From Allantophomopsis cytisporea (taxonomy: Eukaryota > Ascomycota > Leotiomycetes > Phacidiales > Phacidiaceae): a stretch of DNA of 64,000 nucleotides. Below are positions 1-12,302 of the stretch, piece by piece. The position numbers and the translations under genes are program-made. Position 1 is the first letter of the stretch. Every line of letters begins with the position of its first letter. A model generated the notes under the pieces. The model was not told where the DNA came from, did not search any database, and saw only the letters and a program-made list of their open reading frames with translations. The DNA lies in contig CP103025.1 of NCBI GenBank assembly GCA_024752435.1, forward strand, positions 806,001 to 870,000, read 5' to 3'.

Positions 1-832
1 GACGAAACAGATGGGTCAGTAAGAGCTTTGCTATATGTGTTGTTGAGTTCTCGCGCAACGAAACTGATCAGAACCTGTCGAAGCTTGGCCGAGGTAGTCC
101 ATCCACTAATTTCAATTAGTGAGATTCACGTATTGAAATACACATATGCACTTGCCTGTGGCCATCATAAACACCCCAGAACATCCAGTCACTACTGTTG
201 TTTACCCCGGGTACCTCTACAATCTTTTCTGAATGATCATCCTCAATTGGGTCATTGCTGGGAATCTGCACCACATCATAACGCACTACTCCCTTCCCTC
301 TACCAACAAAATACGACTCCTCATTCCTTCGTAGCTTCTGCGTAGCTTGTTCTGGGGTGAGCATTTCTAATACTTTGTGCCCGTCATCGGTATACTTCGA
401 TACTGGGCCGTCTCCCTCTAAAACGCCTGTGTAGATTTGATTCGCTGTAACAACAACTGCTTTTCGGAGTGATTCTTCGGATGACTGGGCAGTGGGTGGT
501 GCTTGGTTCGGGTTGGAGTAGACGGCGGAGGCTGTCAATGCGCGTGCCTGATCAGCAGCAGATGTGGATGGGTTGTTCAGTTCCGATGGTCCACCTCTCA
601 TAGCATACAGGGCACCAGTCCCAACGAGAGTAGCTCCCAAAGCGTATGAGAACCTGCGAATGAACATTGAGTTCGGCTTTGGTGTTGTCGCGTGCTGTGG
701 TCGTGACGAGGATGACGACAATCTCGCACCTAGAACATGACTGTTGAAATTGGTGGCCCGAGTGCTTCGTGCAATATGGCGAGCAGTTGTATAACGAGCA
801 GACCGAAGTGCTCGTACTGCTACTCGACGCAT
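1..832 (-). CDS. Mitochondrial PP2C-family phosphatase (Ptc5/PDH phosphatase-like), N-terminal part
   Basis: Serine/threonine phosphatase of the metal-dependent PP2C family, probably the mitochondrial Ptc5-type enzyme that dephosphorylates the pyruvate dehydrogenase E1 alpha subunit. The ATG at 832-830 opens a 226-residue exon (832-156). Its start is rich in Arg, Ser and Ala and looks like a mitochondrial targeting sequence; a hydrophobic segment (about residues 60-78, FSYALGATLVGTGALYAM) follows, and then the first PP2C motif WMFWGVYDGH. The reading continues after a 50-bp intron (155-106) as SGWTTSAKLRQVLISFVAR, which completes the family motif DGHSGW. That intron starts with GC rather than GT (CAG/GCAAGT) and ends AATTAG with a CTAAT branch site. 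Exon 2 (105 to <1) runs off the window, so most of the catalytic domain and its C-terminal metal-binding Asp residues are not visible. The Ptc5 assignment rests on the N-terminal architecture and is less certain than the PP2C family call. Confidence 0.85.
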
Positions 833-1483
833 CGGATGATGAAGTTATTGAGCCAATATGATGCTTTGGAGCCTGTTGGGGTTGAGCGACGGACTCGGGT
901 TGGATGTCCCTTATCCTGGGGTAGGAGTCGGCTCTAGTGTGATTATAGGTATTAATGTACGTGATTCACAACAGTGCTCAAATCATGGAAAATGGCCAAA
1001 TAGCGTTCACCAAAAGCGTTGTTTAGAAAGATTCATATCGATGTGAAGATCTATGAGCATATCTCCAAAGTCGAGAAGTAATGGAGCGAATGCGACTTTT
1101 CTCTGGCCTTGTGTAGAGTAGTAATAGAGTAAGGTAAACACTGCATTTGGTGATTTGAGTGAGTACTCGTACACTCAGTTACGGTTGCGGCCGCTAGAGC
1201 ACCCTGCGGAACACACGTTCAACTGCGTCATGAGCAACATTCGTCTCATTCAGCCTTTCAGCAAATAAACTAAGTATTTTCTTTAACGGTCTACAAAGAA
1301 AGAAAGAAAGAAAGGTAGCGTTTTCAACTTCGAACATTTCCATAAAACAATACATAACTTTCTACTCCAACCACTTCTACGAATATATCAAACATAGAGT
1401 GAGCTTGAGTTTATTCCTCACCTACGAGCAACAAACCGCTTTTCCAACGGCGAGTTCGAGCTTCACAACACCCCCACCACAAA
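833..1483. other. Divergent intergenic promoter region
   Basis: This 651-bp stretch separates the phosphatase (reading left) from the TCF25 gene (reading right), so it must hold both promoters. A short AAAG microsatellite lies at 1295-1314, and a pyrimidine/adenine mix typical of fungal 5' leaders precedes the ATG at 1484. A GCGGCCGC site is at about 1187. Only very short reading frames are present, none of which looks coding. Confidence 0.6.
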
Positions 1484-3710
1484 ATGTCGAGTCGACAACT
1501 ACGAAAGCTACAACAGCAGCGCGAACTTGAGGCAGCGAAATCTCGTTTAGAAACTTCTGCACAAGAGGAGGAATCTGAAGAAGAGGATATACCTTTGCCT
1601 ACAAAGAAAGGAAACGCATTTTCCAGCTTTGCCCTTCTCGAAGACAACGATGATGACGATGAACAATCTGCAGAGGAAGACGCTGGAAAAGAGGACAGTT
1701 CTCCCACCGAAGAAGTTATCGCATCAGTAGAAGCTGCGCCTTCTCCCAAATCCAAGAAGTCGAAGAAAAAGAAGAAGAAGAGCAAGGCTGCTAAGTCTGA
1801 GAAGGCCCAGGCAACCTCCAATACCATCCAGAAAGAGGACGAAGATGAGATTGACGCGGCTTTACGAGTTTTGAATTTGGAAAACAAAGGCTCTTCGACT
1901 GGACATTCGACCGGAAACAACACCGTCGACGTTGAGTATGAAAAGGTGTGTTCATTGCTTGGCATAAATTCCCAACATCTCAAGGTTGGCAATGAGATGA
2001 GAAACCTATTTGGTCGACAAGCTACAGACAACGTTGATGATGCTGGCGGACGGGCAGGCAGAGGCGTACGTCGAAGAGGAGCACAGCAACAAGTGGATCT
2101 GGAAACAGCTCTAAAGGGACATCATCCACCTGGAAAGGGCCTCCCAGAGGTGACATTACGACGCAACATTTTTATACAGGGCAGAGATGATTGGCCGAAA
2201 GCTGCGACGGGCGGTTTAACAATGGAAATCGTCGATGATCAGCGAAAGACAGATGGCACGGTAGAATTCCGATATGTCCACAGCCAAGCATACAATGCTC
2301 TACAGCAGCAATTCAATATGTTTGTAGAAATGGGAAATCCTCAAAACTTAATAGGCCTTCTCCAACGGAACCGTAAGTTCACTTGGCAATGTACTCACTA
2401 TATATGAGTGTTAACGTTTTATAGCATATCATATTTCACTGCTGTTACAAGTTAGTAAGATAGCCAAAGACCAGAGTGATCATGCTCTCTCTTCCGATCT
2501 GATAGAGCGTGCCCTTTTCACGTTCGCTCGAGCTTCTCTTTCATTGTTCTCTACAAAACTGTCTGAAGGGAAGGCGCGATTAGACTTCGCAAGACCAGAG
2601 AACAGAGAACTTTGGCTTGCTGGATACCACTACATCAAGAGTCTTATGATGAAGGGTACTTATCGAACTGCACTCGAATGGGCGAAGTTGTTGCTTGCGC
2701 TTGATCCAGAAGATGACCCATATTGCATGCGCCTATCAATACACCAGCTTGCTCTCAAGGCTCACGAAAACCAGTTTCTGCTTGATTTGGCGCAGACCAA
2801 ATTATACTCAGATGCATTTCAGGGGTCTACTAGACATTGCATGCCATCACTTGCATTTGCTGCCATGCAAATGAGGGATGGTGTAAAAAGCAGACACTAC
2901 CTCGAGAAGTCTATACAACAGGTGCCATGGCTCTTTACTGCACTTTTCCAAGAGCTTAATCTTGACAGTCCTCCACCGTCTATTTGGGGAGCCCTTCCCA
3001 GAACAGATGCCGAAACTCTATTCACCGACCTTTATGTTCGACAAACCAAGGATCTCTGGAACACACCAGAAGCCACTTCACTTTTGATGGAGGTTGCTTA
3101 TGCTACTGAGAAGCTCGATGAAAGCAAAATCAGCAAAGTTGAGAACAGTGAAATCACACTCGATGTTGCCCGATCAATCTACCTTGATAACACACCAGCT
3201 CTTATGGCTTTGGTTCCAAGTGCCTTACTTCACAGAAAGAACAACTCAGACTCAGACCCCTTACCACCAGATCACAACATCTTCTCCTGGCCAAGTCAGA
3301 GAGCAGCATTCCGTGACGCGGAGACTCCTGCAGATGGATTCGCTGATGACTATATGAACCCACTTGCCGCATTGGCCAGACTTATTCCTGGCCTGCAAGG
3401 CAACAACGGCGCTGGTGGCAGGGACTTGATGGTTGATGATGATCTACGGCGGCAACTGGAGGTAGCAGCTGCGGCAGCTGATGAGGCAGAAGCAAATATG
3501 GGTACGGATGGAGAGCAGAACGCTGGAGAGGGTGATGGAGATCGTGCGCAGAGAGGCTGGCTTGACCCCAGGAGTCTCTTGGAGGCGCTCTTTGGAGGAA
3601 CTGAGGAGCATTCTGCACACGAGCAGCATGTTTCTTCCGATGACGAATTTCATGATGCCCATGATGAGCTCGGTGATCAATCCGATGCCTATCATGATGC
3701 ACCGGCTTAG
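1484..3710 (+). CDS. TCF25/Rqc1 family ribosome quality control protein
   Basis: Homologue of human TCF25 and yeast Rqc1, a component of the ribosome quality control complex that works with the E3 ligase Ltn1/Listerin to direct ubiquitylation of stalled nascent chains on 60S subunits. Two exons, 1484-2372 and 2425-3710, are split by a 52-bp GTAAGT...TAG intron; the joined product has 724 residues. It begins with the family hallmark MSSRQLRKLQQQRELE. A low-complexity acidic and lysine-rich region follows (Lys cluster about residues 88-107), typical of the family N-terminus. The core then contains FMEMGNPQNLIGLLQRNPYHISLLLQVSKI-type sequence across the splice junction and the helical LIERALFTFARASLS segment, with TPR-like helices beyond. 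The C-terminus is acidic with many Asp, Glu and His. Splicing at 2373/2425 is required to restore the conserved NPYH. The RCC1-like gene follows on the same strand 750 bp downstream. Confidence 0.93.
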
Positions 3711-4460
3711 GGAAGCCTATTATGTTAGATATAGTACTTGTATATTGTTTTACATATGGCTGTCCCAAAACCATAAAAGATAGCAAATGAAGACAAGAAA
3801 TTCTTAAGAAGCGTCGACTGCGGTCTGAGCTGTAGTGACTTAGGCATGGTCCATACCTCATGATAATGACTGTGGCCGGATTGGAGCAACTTGACAGGAG
3901 TAAACTCAACTGGTAATGGACAGACCATGCCTCTGGTCGGTAAGTTTACTGAGACAGAACAAATAGAGCGCTGGTCTCGGACTGCTGAATTTAACATTGG
4001 TAGATGGAATGTTATCTGAAAAGGCAGTGACTCTATCAAATCTGCTGCCGTGCTAGTATTCTTGAGTGAAGAGAAAATAGCTATTTGTTGACGATAAATA
4101 TTATAACGTCTGATGTATTTCAATTATAAGGAGCATGGCAGTGTTTTAGAGAAAATATCATTAAGAGAGCAATACTCAAAAGCAAATCACAATTAAAACA
4201 GGCTTGACGCGCATCTGCTTAAACAACAGTTGGTTAGATAACATCAGGATAAGGTAATTTGTGAGCATGGGGCAAATGATATGATTGATAGCTATGTACT
4301 TTAGGTATTTCGTGAGTAGATGAAGCTGACAGGATGAAATAGCTAGCGCAAATCCACCAACCAAAATTCAAGATACACGTGACGCAGCCGCAACCACGTC
4401 CAGGAAAAGTACCTTATCCTGAATATCGAAATTACGGTCCTAGAGTGCCAACATCCGACA
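3711..4460. other. Intergenic region between TCF25 and RCC1-like genes
   Basis: 750 bp between two genes on the same strand. It must contain the TCF25 3' end and the RCC1-like promoter. AT-rich with no long open frame; small minus-strand frames here (3725-4123, 4176-4364) show no codon or composition signal of real genes. Confidence 0.5.
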
Positions 4461-5780
4461 ATGGAACTTTGGGCATGCGGCTTCAACGCCTGGGGACAAC
4501 TAGATTTTAAGGTGAAAGACCAAAACGAGGAGCCTGATGACGTTTTCGAGTTCCGGCGTGTCTTGACTGCCGACAAAATCGAAGACGTTTACAGCTCCAT
4601 ATCGAGTACCTTAGGTAAGTCCGTTTTCTGATTTTTGAAACATATGTGTATTTATATTTCAAATATTTGCTAGCATAACTACTCTTTGTCCGTTAGTGCT
4701 CCCTTCGCATCAGAGCTATAACTGGGTCAAAACTTCGAGTGAAGCGTCTTCGAAGATAGTCTTGTCAAGTGTACTGCTTAACTTGATACTTGAAGGTTCT
4801 CCAAACGACGTCGAGATCTGAGTTATGTAAACACTTACCCCAAGGTCATCCGCTTATTACCCCACGCTTTCAATTATCTGTTCGTGTTCGATAACACTAA
4901 TAGTTATTCACAGTGAGCACGCCCCTTTCATTGCATAGCAAAACATCTGCAGGCGTACCGGACGACATACAGGATCTTCTGTTAGAGGATACCCGACTAA
5001 AACCGGAATTTATTGCACAAGCTGGTAATGGCAGAGTTGCCTGTGAGTTCGCGAACACAAGTGGTGCCCCATTGAGATTCTCAACTGACTTGGTGAATCA
5101 GTCTACACTGCTGGAATTGTTACCGGATACCTTGACAAGAGAGCATTACTACAGAAAGGACAAAAGTTGTTTGACAAAGATGATGTGAAGCAGCTCGTCG
5201 CAAACCAAACAAGCTTCTTTGCATTGACAACAGCGGGGACAGTCTGGAGCTGGGGCGACGAGCGATATGGGTACTGTTTGGGCAGGAATGTAGACGCATC
5301 ACAGTTAGTCTCACCGCATACCACGTTTGATACAAAGATTCTTACAGATTAAGACCAGCATGCTTACCATGTCCTGTGGACCAGCTTTTGGGACTACCCG
5401 GTGGACCTATTGTCAAATTAGGATCTAGAGGCTACTTGACGGCAGCATTGACCTTTGACAATGACCTCTATATCTGGGGAGGCCGGCCCGGTGAGACGCA
5501 TATCATACCGGATATTGCAGAGCAGATGCCTACTCCCCTCGACATCTACGGTCACGATGTACTGGATTTTGGCATCGGTGACCGCCATATAATAGTGCTA
5601 ACCACTGATCGTAAGCTCTTTGTCATCGGCGAGGGCACGAATGGTCAATTAGGCACTCTGCACTTGACGACAACCAAGTGGATTGAGATCACAATCCCCC
5701 TGCCTCGAAGCACGGAAATCGTAGGTGTGGCGGCAGGACCCAAAAATTCATTCGTCCTGGTGAATGCAACGAGTGTTTAG
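4461..5780 (+). CDS. RCC1-repeat (regulator of chromosome condensation-like) protein
   Basis: Beta-propeller protein with RCC1/ATS1 repeats, about 305 residues. The ATG at 4461 starts MELWACGFNAWGQLDF, a classic RCC1 blade opening. My model has four exons: 4461-4614, 4914-5042, 5102-5303 and 5348-5780. The introns are 4615-4913 (299 bp, GTAAGT...CAG), 5043-5101 (59 bp, GTGAGT, CTGAC branch, CAG) and 5304-5347 (44 bp, GTTAGT...CAG). Joining keeps one frame and yields successive blades: TTAGTVWSWGDERYGYCLG, GGYLTAALTFDNDLYIWGG (here SRGYLTAALTF) and TDRKLFVIGEGTNGQLGTL. Canonical RCC1 is a Ran exchange factor with seven blades, but this small protein belongs to the diverse fungal RCC1-like group and its partner cannot be inferred. 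The first intron is long for this genome and could hide a small extra exon, for example from 4698. Boundaries are therefore less sure than identity. Confidence 0.8.
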
Positions 5781-8700
5781 GGAGTTCCCGATTTTATGCT
5801 GCACGACATAAATCCTGAAGAAGGTCCAGCGTCCGAAAGGTTAACGTCTAAGGTGTCTAAGGTGGCTTGGTTCGATTCCCATGTGCTTTGGGGACTATGT
5901 AGTCTATCTATCGCAAAGTCCCGGGATCGAGGGAGATTTAGGATCTCGGGCGGGAATTACCTGATTGGTTGGGCGCATATAGCCGTGCACTGACAAGGAG
6001 CACACATAACCTTAAGCGAGTTGCATTCGATAGACCGACAAGACAGAGAGGGCACCGAGCCTGACATTCCCCGACGTCGCAATAAGTCGCACCAATGCAC
6101 GATTCATTCCCAAATCCAAACCATGGGAATGATGGATGTTAGAATGTGGAAAGCTTCACCGATCACTGTTCTCCGCCTTCATACTACATGATCAACTGCG
6201 CGCAACGTGTGCCGGAAATCCTCTTCCACTTCCGCAAAGAATACATACGTACAACCCTGCCAACAAGTAGGCTCATGAGTATCTCGCGCGTACATTGTTG
6301 TACTACATATAACTAGTCAATCATTTTCAGCCAGAAGAACAAGGGTTAAAGTCGTCCATGCCCTCGAAAAGTGTACTCCGACACCGTATGTAGAAAGGAA
6401 CAATATGATCTACGTCTTGAGTCGGAGCGCTTGGACGGGGAGATTCGGCCAATGGCCTGTTTGTCCCGGAACTCAGACGACTTATTGACAAGAGAGGGAC
6501 CCTTGTTTGAGGCGTGAGCGAGAAAGAGGGTCAACATGACTGACGGTGACAAATATGAGTGTCTTTTCATCATGATGGGGTCGCACTAGCACTGCACTGA
6601 CAGGTCTCTACACTTGTAGTTCATGAGGCCCATATCAACTATGTATGGCATGAAGCATAAAGCATGAAGTATGAAGCTCAGAGGATGAACTACTGGTCGT
6701 TGTGGGCACCGAAGACTCTCGGTAAGACTATGATATCTTACCACAAGGCCATCAATACTCATTCACTCGACCTCGGACTTTGTCTAGGAAAGATTGGGAC
6801 GAAGAGGAACTATTAATACGGATATCTATAACAAACGAAGTTGAGTCGCTTAAAGTTGTAAGAGACCATTGGAGGAGAGGAGCTCTTTCGATGTTGAGAA
6901 GAGAGTCGAGTACGAGTTCGCGTCTGCTGAATCATTTTCCTTGGGCGATAATGCGTCCACTTTGTTTTGTTCACTCCACGCTCTTGGCGCCATTTTCGAA
7001 GATGTGGAAGATATGGTCCACCCTGTTGGACCGTAGTGACACTAGCAAGCATTGATGAGAGTCGGGCAAAGGCTGCTGAGGAGCTATTCTATGCTATCAC
7101 GTCAGTGTGCTTCTCGGGCATGTCCATGCTGCGTCATAGTGTCCCCAGGGCCCGTGCCCACAACCTCAATCACGAATTTCTGAGAAGAGAGGAGAGAAAC
7201 GAGAGGAGTGTACTTAGGTAGCACTCTACTATCTTACCCGTTTAGGATCAGGCGTGCTATTCAATACTCTACTGTACCGACCTTGCTGCCATACCTCAAA
7301 AGAGTAGAGCCGTACAGCGGCCATTAACATTCTTCGAGCTGAAGTTAGAGTAGTGTTAGTACCAATCCAGTGCCCGACTCTTTTTCTTTCATCGGCGAAG
7401 AAGCGTAGAAGGTCGACGGGTTTGTCTTTATGAATAATCTATTCTCCTGCCTTTTCTCATCGCTTTGACACCATGCTACTTATTTAGATATTTTCAGCCA
7501 CTTCAAGGACTAAGTCCTTCTGGCACGCCGGGGACTCCGCAAGGGAACCAACAAGTACAGTATTAGCAAGTATGTATGTATGGATCTGGAGTCGGCTTCA
7601 CTAACATATGTATTCATATCTCTCTCATATCTCTTCGGAAAGGAGTATTTTGTCCGTCCTGTTCGAGCATCGTTCATCTCTTACTCGCCAAATCCTGGAC
7701 TTTGGGATGTATGTACAAGTATGCAGCGGCTGGGAGACCCATGATCATATAATTGGCAGTTTATAACCCTCGATTCGTCCACTTTAGTCCATGATTACTA
7801 CTACCCTACCCCTCCCCATTTCTCTCATCTTTACACCTCCATATCCAAGTTCCACCAGTCGGGGGCGTAGCTGAATACTTTTTCTTTCTTTTTCTTTTCA
7901 CCGTTCGGAGAAACCCCCTACTAAGCAATATTGAGCTATGCAGGGCACTAAAGCAAACATCACATCCCCGCGTCATCACATTGAATATTTCGTTAGATTA
8001 CAAATATTGAGGAGAGCATTGCACAATGAATATTGTAATACGAACTCAGCGTCAACAATGTTCAATCTACAGTGATGTCCGGAGTAAGAATCAGAATGAT
8101 GGTGAATATGAAGACTCATAGACTTGAAAGAGCTGCCGTACTAAAACTTTACCATGGTGAGTCCGGATTGGGAAATGTTCTTAGCCGCTCTATTCTAAAT
8201 ACCGGGTATGAATAGCACCGGAGCAGAGCACCAAACATCACGAATCAAGTAGCCGACGACCCTCTTCTTTCAAGCCGGGGATACCACCTATCACCCTAGA
8301 GTGGTGCTTTTCAAGAACGTCTGCTTACCCGGAGTAACGAATTATGTTGATCACACAACGTTGCCAACGGACGCAGCATGCTTACTTTCTCCATGCGCCT
8401 GTCTCGTTGACATTGTTGCTGGCGAGTCAGTGAAAGTCATGTTGAACAAGTGACCTACCTTTACTTCCTCACAAACACCACCATCACCACCCTCCGCCTC
8501 CCCTCCCCCCGCGCGACCCTGAGTTTGCCGCAAAGATGCATCCACCCCAAAAGTTAGTGGGTTTTTGTGGTAAAGCCCAGGGGGGGGCCCCTTCCCTCTC
8601 TCCCACTCCCACGTCCCAATCCCCCACTTGGTCTAGGACTTGACTTCCGAAGTGCAGAGATTCCAGTCTCAGTCTGCGCTTTTTCATACCCAAAGATCTA

Positions 8701-9453
8701 GCACTCAAATGCAGTAGTGTCTGTCTCTCTTTTCTTGTTAATGCGTCATGTAGCCCCCACTATCCCGGCTCTGGGAAGAAAAATTTGGGAAATTCACAAC
8801 GACAACTCGAATCTCAATACTATTGCACCGTACAACGTACGTGAAGAACAGCAGGCCGAAACTTGGGATACTATGTAGAGAGGGGTACTGGAAGAGGACG
8901 TCAGAAGAATGGAAAAGATGTTGAAAATTTGGAGATGAAGATTAGAGGTTGGAGTCATTCTGAGTGTATTGATGTTGCCCGTCCTCTTACCTCATAGTAG
9001 TGTGTGTGCCTCTCTTTTACCTTTCTTTGTTCGGGTGAGATACCGACGGATACCTTCCTTTCCATACAATCACCTTCACGACCCTCTTGCTCCTCTCTTT
9101 TCTCTATTCCCTACCTACCTCACCTTGTTCGCTTTAAGGTAAGGTAAGATGACCATCAAGGTATCAATAGAGTAGAGTAGGTCTTCGAACTTGGACTGGC
9201 GCTTTGCGATTGCTGCCGACATACACACGCCATGCAAGCACCACCCACCCATAGTGGAGCACACACAACATTTCCAGCAAAGCGTCACACAATCACGTAT
9301 CACACCTCAACCTCACCTGTCACTGTCATCCAACCACCAAGTGCAGGTGAGGCCAGTCAAAAACATCAACAATACCGAGCATTCGAGTAGCTTCATGCAG
9401 GTCAACAATAAAGAGCAAGGTAAAGGCGTAAGACCGAATGCATGGAAAGTGGT

Positions 9454-9558
9454 GACAATGACAATGACAATGACAATGAAAATGAGTGGCTTTGGGGAGA
9501 AAGAGTGACATTTGAGCCATGTACTCTATAGCCGAAGGATTGTACGTACGTACGTACA
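9454..9558. repeat. Microsatellites (GACAAT)n and (TACG)n
   Basis: At 9454-9478 the unit GACAAT repeats about four times and then decays (ACAATGAAAATG). At 9541-9558 TACG repeats four to five times, followed by alternating CATATGTACG. Both lie in the gene-free region upstream of YPD1. Confidence 0.85.
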
Positions 9559-10409
9559 TATGTACGATACATACCTAGGTAATGTAGTAATGTAGCTATC
9601 AAATTTCGAGGACTCCAGGAAGATTCGATCAACTCGGTAATATGTTGTGTTAACCTTTACCATACATACTACTTACGACATTTCTATGGGATCCTAGGAA
9701 GGATGCGTACAGTAACTAACTATCTGTACTAGAGACTGCTCCCAGTATCTTGAGTTATGCGGGCATGTACAAGTGAATAGTAATCTTCATAGCAGTGATA
9801 GTAAGGTATCCAATAAGTCAAGTCCAGTACATACATTACACGCAACGTCTGTGCGATTCAGTACATGAACTATTCTATTACTTACGACTACTCAACCTTA
9901 CTACCCGTTATTCGTCAGTCAGTACAAGGTCTACCCACTTTCTTTACACAGTATGAATAGCCATTCCCGGTCTATTCCAAGCTGGATTATCAAATGACAT
10001 TATATTATTACTTAGGTACATACCTGCTGTGCTTCTATGAATAAACCCATACATATAATATTTATTATCTATATTTCTATACTGACGGGATTGATCTTTT
10101 TAACGGGAATAGTACGGACTGACTGAACATATCAAATCTTTATCTCTGTTCTCTTTCACACAAAAACACGCACGCACATAATACACACATACACACTCAA
10201 CCTCAGTCTCAACCACACTTCAACAGAGACACTTTTGCTAAGCAAATCATATGAGTTTGAATGCTTCCGGCATCTTGTGATATGATCTCGTGCCATGTAT
10301 TTCTTACCTATGAATAGAATATATATTCGAGAGCAGTATATGTCGATGTCAATGTTAGTTTCAGCCAGTAGGTATCTATCTAGGATATGCACTTGCTTAT
10401 ATATGCGGT

Positions 10410-10442
10410 ACACACACACACACTCACACTCACACTCACACT
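10410..10442. repeat. Microsatellite (CA)n/(CACACT)n
   Basis: A CA run passes into three copies of CACACT within the gene-free region upstream of YPD1. Confidence 0.85.
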
Positions 10443-10853
10443 TGCACTTCAAGTTTTATACCTGCACATCCATCCTTACACTCTGATTACTCGGCATGCT
10501 TTCCTTGTGTTATTGCTCGTATGTACAAATACTTGAATTTTTATTTATATATATATATATGCTTATGTTATGTCCATCATTCACTTGTTATACACTTCTT
10601 GAATTAATCACAGTACGGAGTTACTGGTGGTAGCTTGTTTATGCTACCCACAGTCCTCCTGCTGCTATTACTACCTCTACTCCCACTACGGAACGCTACC
10701 TATCCATTCCCACTACTATAACCCACTAAAAATACTAACTACGGAGGACTCGTCCACCTCTTTATCCTTCATACATAACATACCTTACCAAAAACCACAC
10801 CCAATCCATCCATACCTTACTTCTACTACCTCACTCCAACTCAGCTACTCTGA

Positions 10854-10893
10854 CTCTTGCTCTTGCTCTTGCTCTTGCTCTTGCTCTTGCTCT
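10854..10893. repeat. Microsatellite (CTCTTG)n
   Basis: Six to seven perfect copies of the hexamer CTCTTG, about 770 bp upstream of the YPD1 start. On the + strand this is a pyrimidine-rich tract of the kind found in fungal promoters and leaders. Confidence 0.9.
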
Positions 10894-11662
10894 CTTACTC
10901 TTTACTCTTACTTATAACCGAAAAATACTTTTGCAGCTTGTAAACCTCCCCCCCCAAAACCTCGACTTCTTTTCTGTCGCATTTATACACTTGATCTCAT
11001 CCTCAACCTTTTCCTATCATTGTTGTTGTCGTTGTCGTTGTTGTTGTTCCTTGGCCTTGTCATTTGAGCTACTGCTTGCTCATCCTTCGACACGCTCATT
11101 TGCGTCATAGTTCCGTCACGCAGGGAACAGACAGAAGGGAAGAAAAGCAAACAAGAAGAAGGGAAGCGCAACCGAGCCACCCTCGAACTTCAACCAAAGA
11201 GAATTGTCAGACAGAGAACATCGAAAGAACACGAGACAGGAACAGTTAGAGAAGACACGAGGAGACATTCACGCACACACACCCCATAGTGCCAGTGCCA
11301 ATTCCATCTTTTCTTACGCACACCGCACCGGAAAAGATTCATTTCATCGAGAACCGACACAGAGCAAGAGAGAGCGCGTCGCTCGTACCCTCACCAAGAG
11401 ATCCCTAGTCCCGCGCGTTGCAGCAATTCCAGCAATTCTAGCAAATCCAGCCCCAAAGAAACACAAAAAAAATAATTGCAGCATTGTAGCACGACAAATC
11501 AACGATCGCGTCACGCTCACCATCAACCTGTTCTAATAGCCTCCTTGCTTACGATATTATCTGTCGCAAACATTTCACGCTTCTCGTAATAGGCACCTTG
11601 CAAAACCCGGCAAAAAAAAAAAAGAATAAAAAGAATACAGGTCACATTGAATAGAACCAATC

Positions 11663-12302
11663 ATGCCTGACACCAAGGAGATTGAGGATAGGGTATGAAA
11701 GCTTTTACCACCCCCGCCATTAATCCTATGCATACATGCGCTGTTCAAAAACAGATTTTAAACCAAAGCAAAACAAAACCTACAAACACTAACAATTTAT
11801 TGTAGAGTGAGGAGGGCTCCGTCGGACTTCCAGATATGGGCGACAGCATCGACACGCTCACCTTCGAGCAAATCCTGGAAATGGATGACGACGAAGAGGA
11901 GCGGGAATTCAGCAAGTCTATTGTTTTTGGTTTCTTCGAGCAGGCTGAACAGACTTTCGTCAAGATGGACAAGGCACTGTAGGTTTTCTCTCCACCATCA
12001 CAACGGTGGCCCGGTAGCACATGTGGCTAATTTTCTTTCCGATAACTAGTGAAGACAAGGATCTCGCAGATCTCTCTGCGCTCGGTCACTTCCTCAAGGG
12101 CTCATCGGCGACTCTTGGTCTGACCAAGGTTAAGGACAGCTGTGAGAAGATTCAACACTACGGGCAGAAGAAGGACGAGGACGGAACACAGGACGAGCCT
12201 GATGAGGAGAAGTGTCTCGAGAGAATCAAGGAGACCTTGGTGGCTGTCAAGGAGGAATACGCAGAGGTCGAGAAGATCCTACGAAAGTTCTACGCAAGTT
12301 AG
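11663..12302 (+). CDS. YPD1: Histidine-containing phosphotransfer protein Ypd1
   Basis: Phosphorelay intermediate that accepts a phosphoryl group from hybrid histidine kinase receiver domains and passes it to the response regulators Ssk1 (HOG MAP kinase branch) and Skn7. It acts in cytosol and nucleus. Three exons, 11663-11692, 11806-11978 and 12050-12302, encode 151 residues, close to the usual 150-170. The introns are 113 bp (GTATGA...TAG) and 71 bp (GTAGGT...TAG). The HPt signature GHFLKGSSATLGLTKV is intact, with the phospho-accepting His at residue 81, Lys84 and Gly85 following as in yeast Ypd1 (His64). The four-helix bundle is predicted from the flanking amphipathic stretches, for example FEQAEQTFVKMDKALEDKDL. 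Only ten residues lie in exon 1, so the start depends on the splice model, but the frame is continuous and no better ATG is available. Fungi usually have a single YPD1, which makes it a hub gene. Confidence 0.95.

Larger units (their letters stand above)
5781..11662. other. Long gene-free region upstream of YPD1, with microsatellites
   Basis: 5.9 kb without a supportable gene. Open frames are all short and of biased composition. It carries many simple repeats: GACAAT (9454-9478), TACG (9541-9558), CACACT (10410-10442), AT (about 10549-10560) and CTCTTG (10854-10893). Poly-pyrimidine and poly-G/C runs also occur (for example about 8580-8596 and 10948-10955). The last 1.5 kb before YPD1 is rich in CT and then CA/GA, as expected of a fungal promoter and long 5' leader. 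No tRNA fold was found. A long non-coding RNA cannot be excluded from sequence alone. Confidence 0.5.

Noticed and set aside
1411..2031. 206-codon minus-strand frame over the TCF25 gene
   Set aside because: Antisense shadow of the acidic and Lys-rich TCF25 N-terminus; runs of Ser and Phe mirror GAA/AAG codons.
5093..5154. Alternative intron in the RCC1-like gene (GTGAAT...CAG)
   Set aside because: It also restores the frame, but its donor is weak; the 5043-5101 intron has a GTGAGT donor and a CTGAC branch site and gives better blade sequence (GNGRVAFYTAGIVTGYLD).
5860..5895. tRNA T-arm-like sequence GGTTCGATTCC
   Set aside because: The bases on either side do not form a five-pair T stem, and no D arm, anticodon arm or acceptor stem could be built around it on either strand.
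10627..10917. 96-codon frame upstream of YPD1
   Set aside because: Composition is set by the CTCTTG and TAC-rich repeats (Ser, Cys, Tyr runs).
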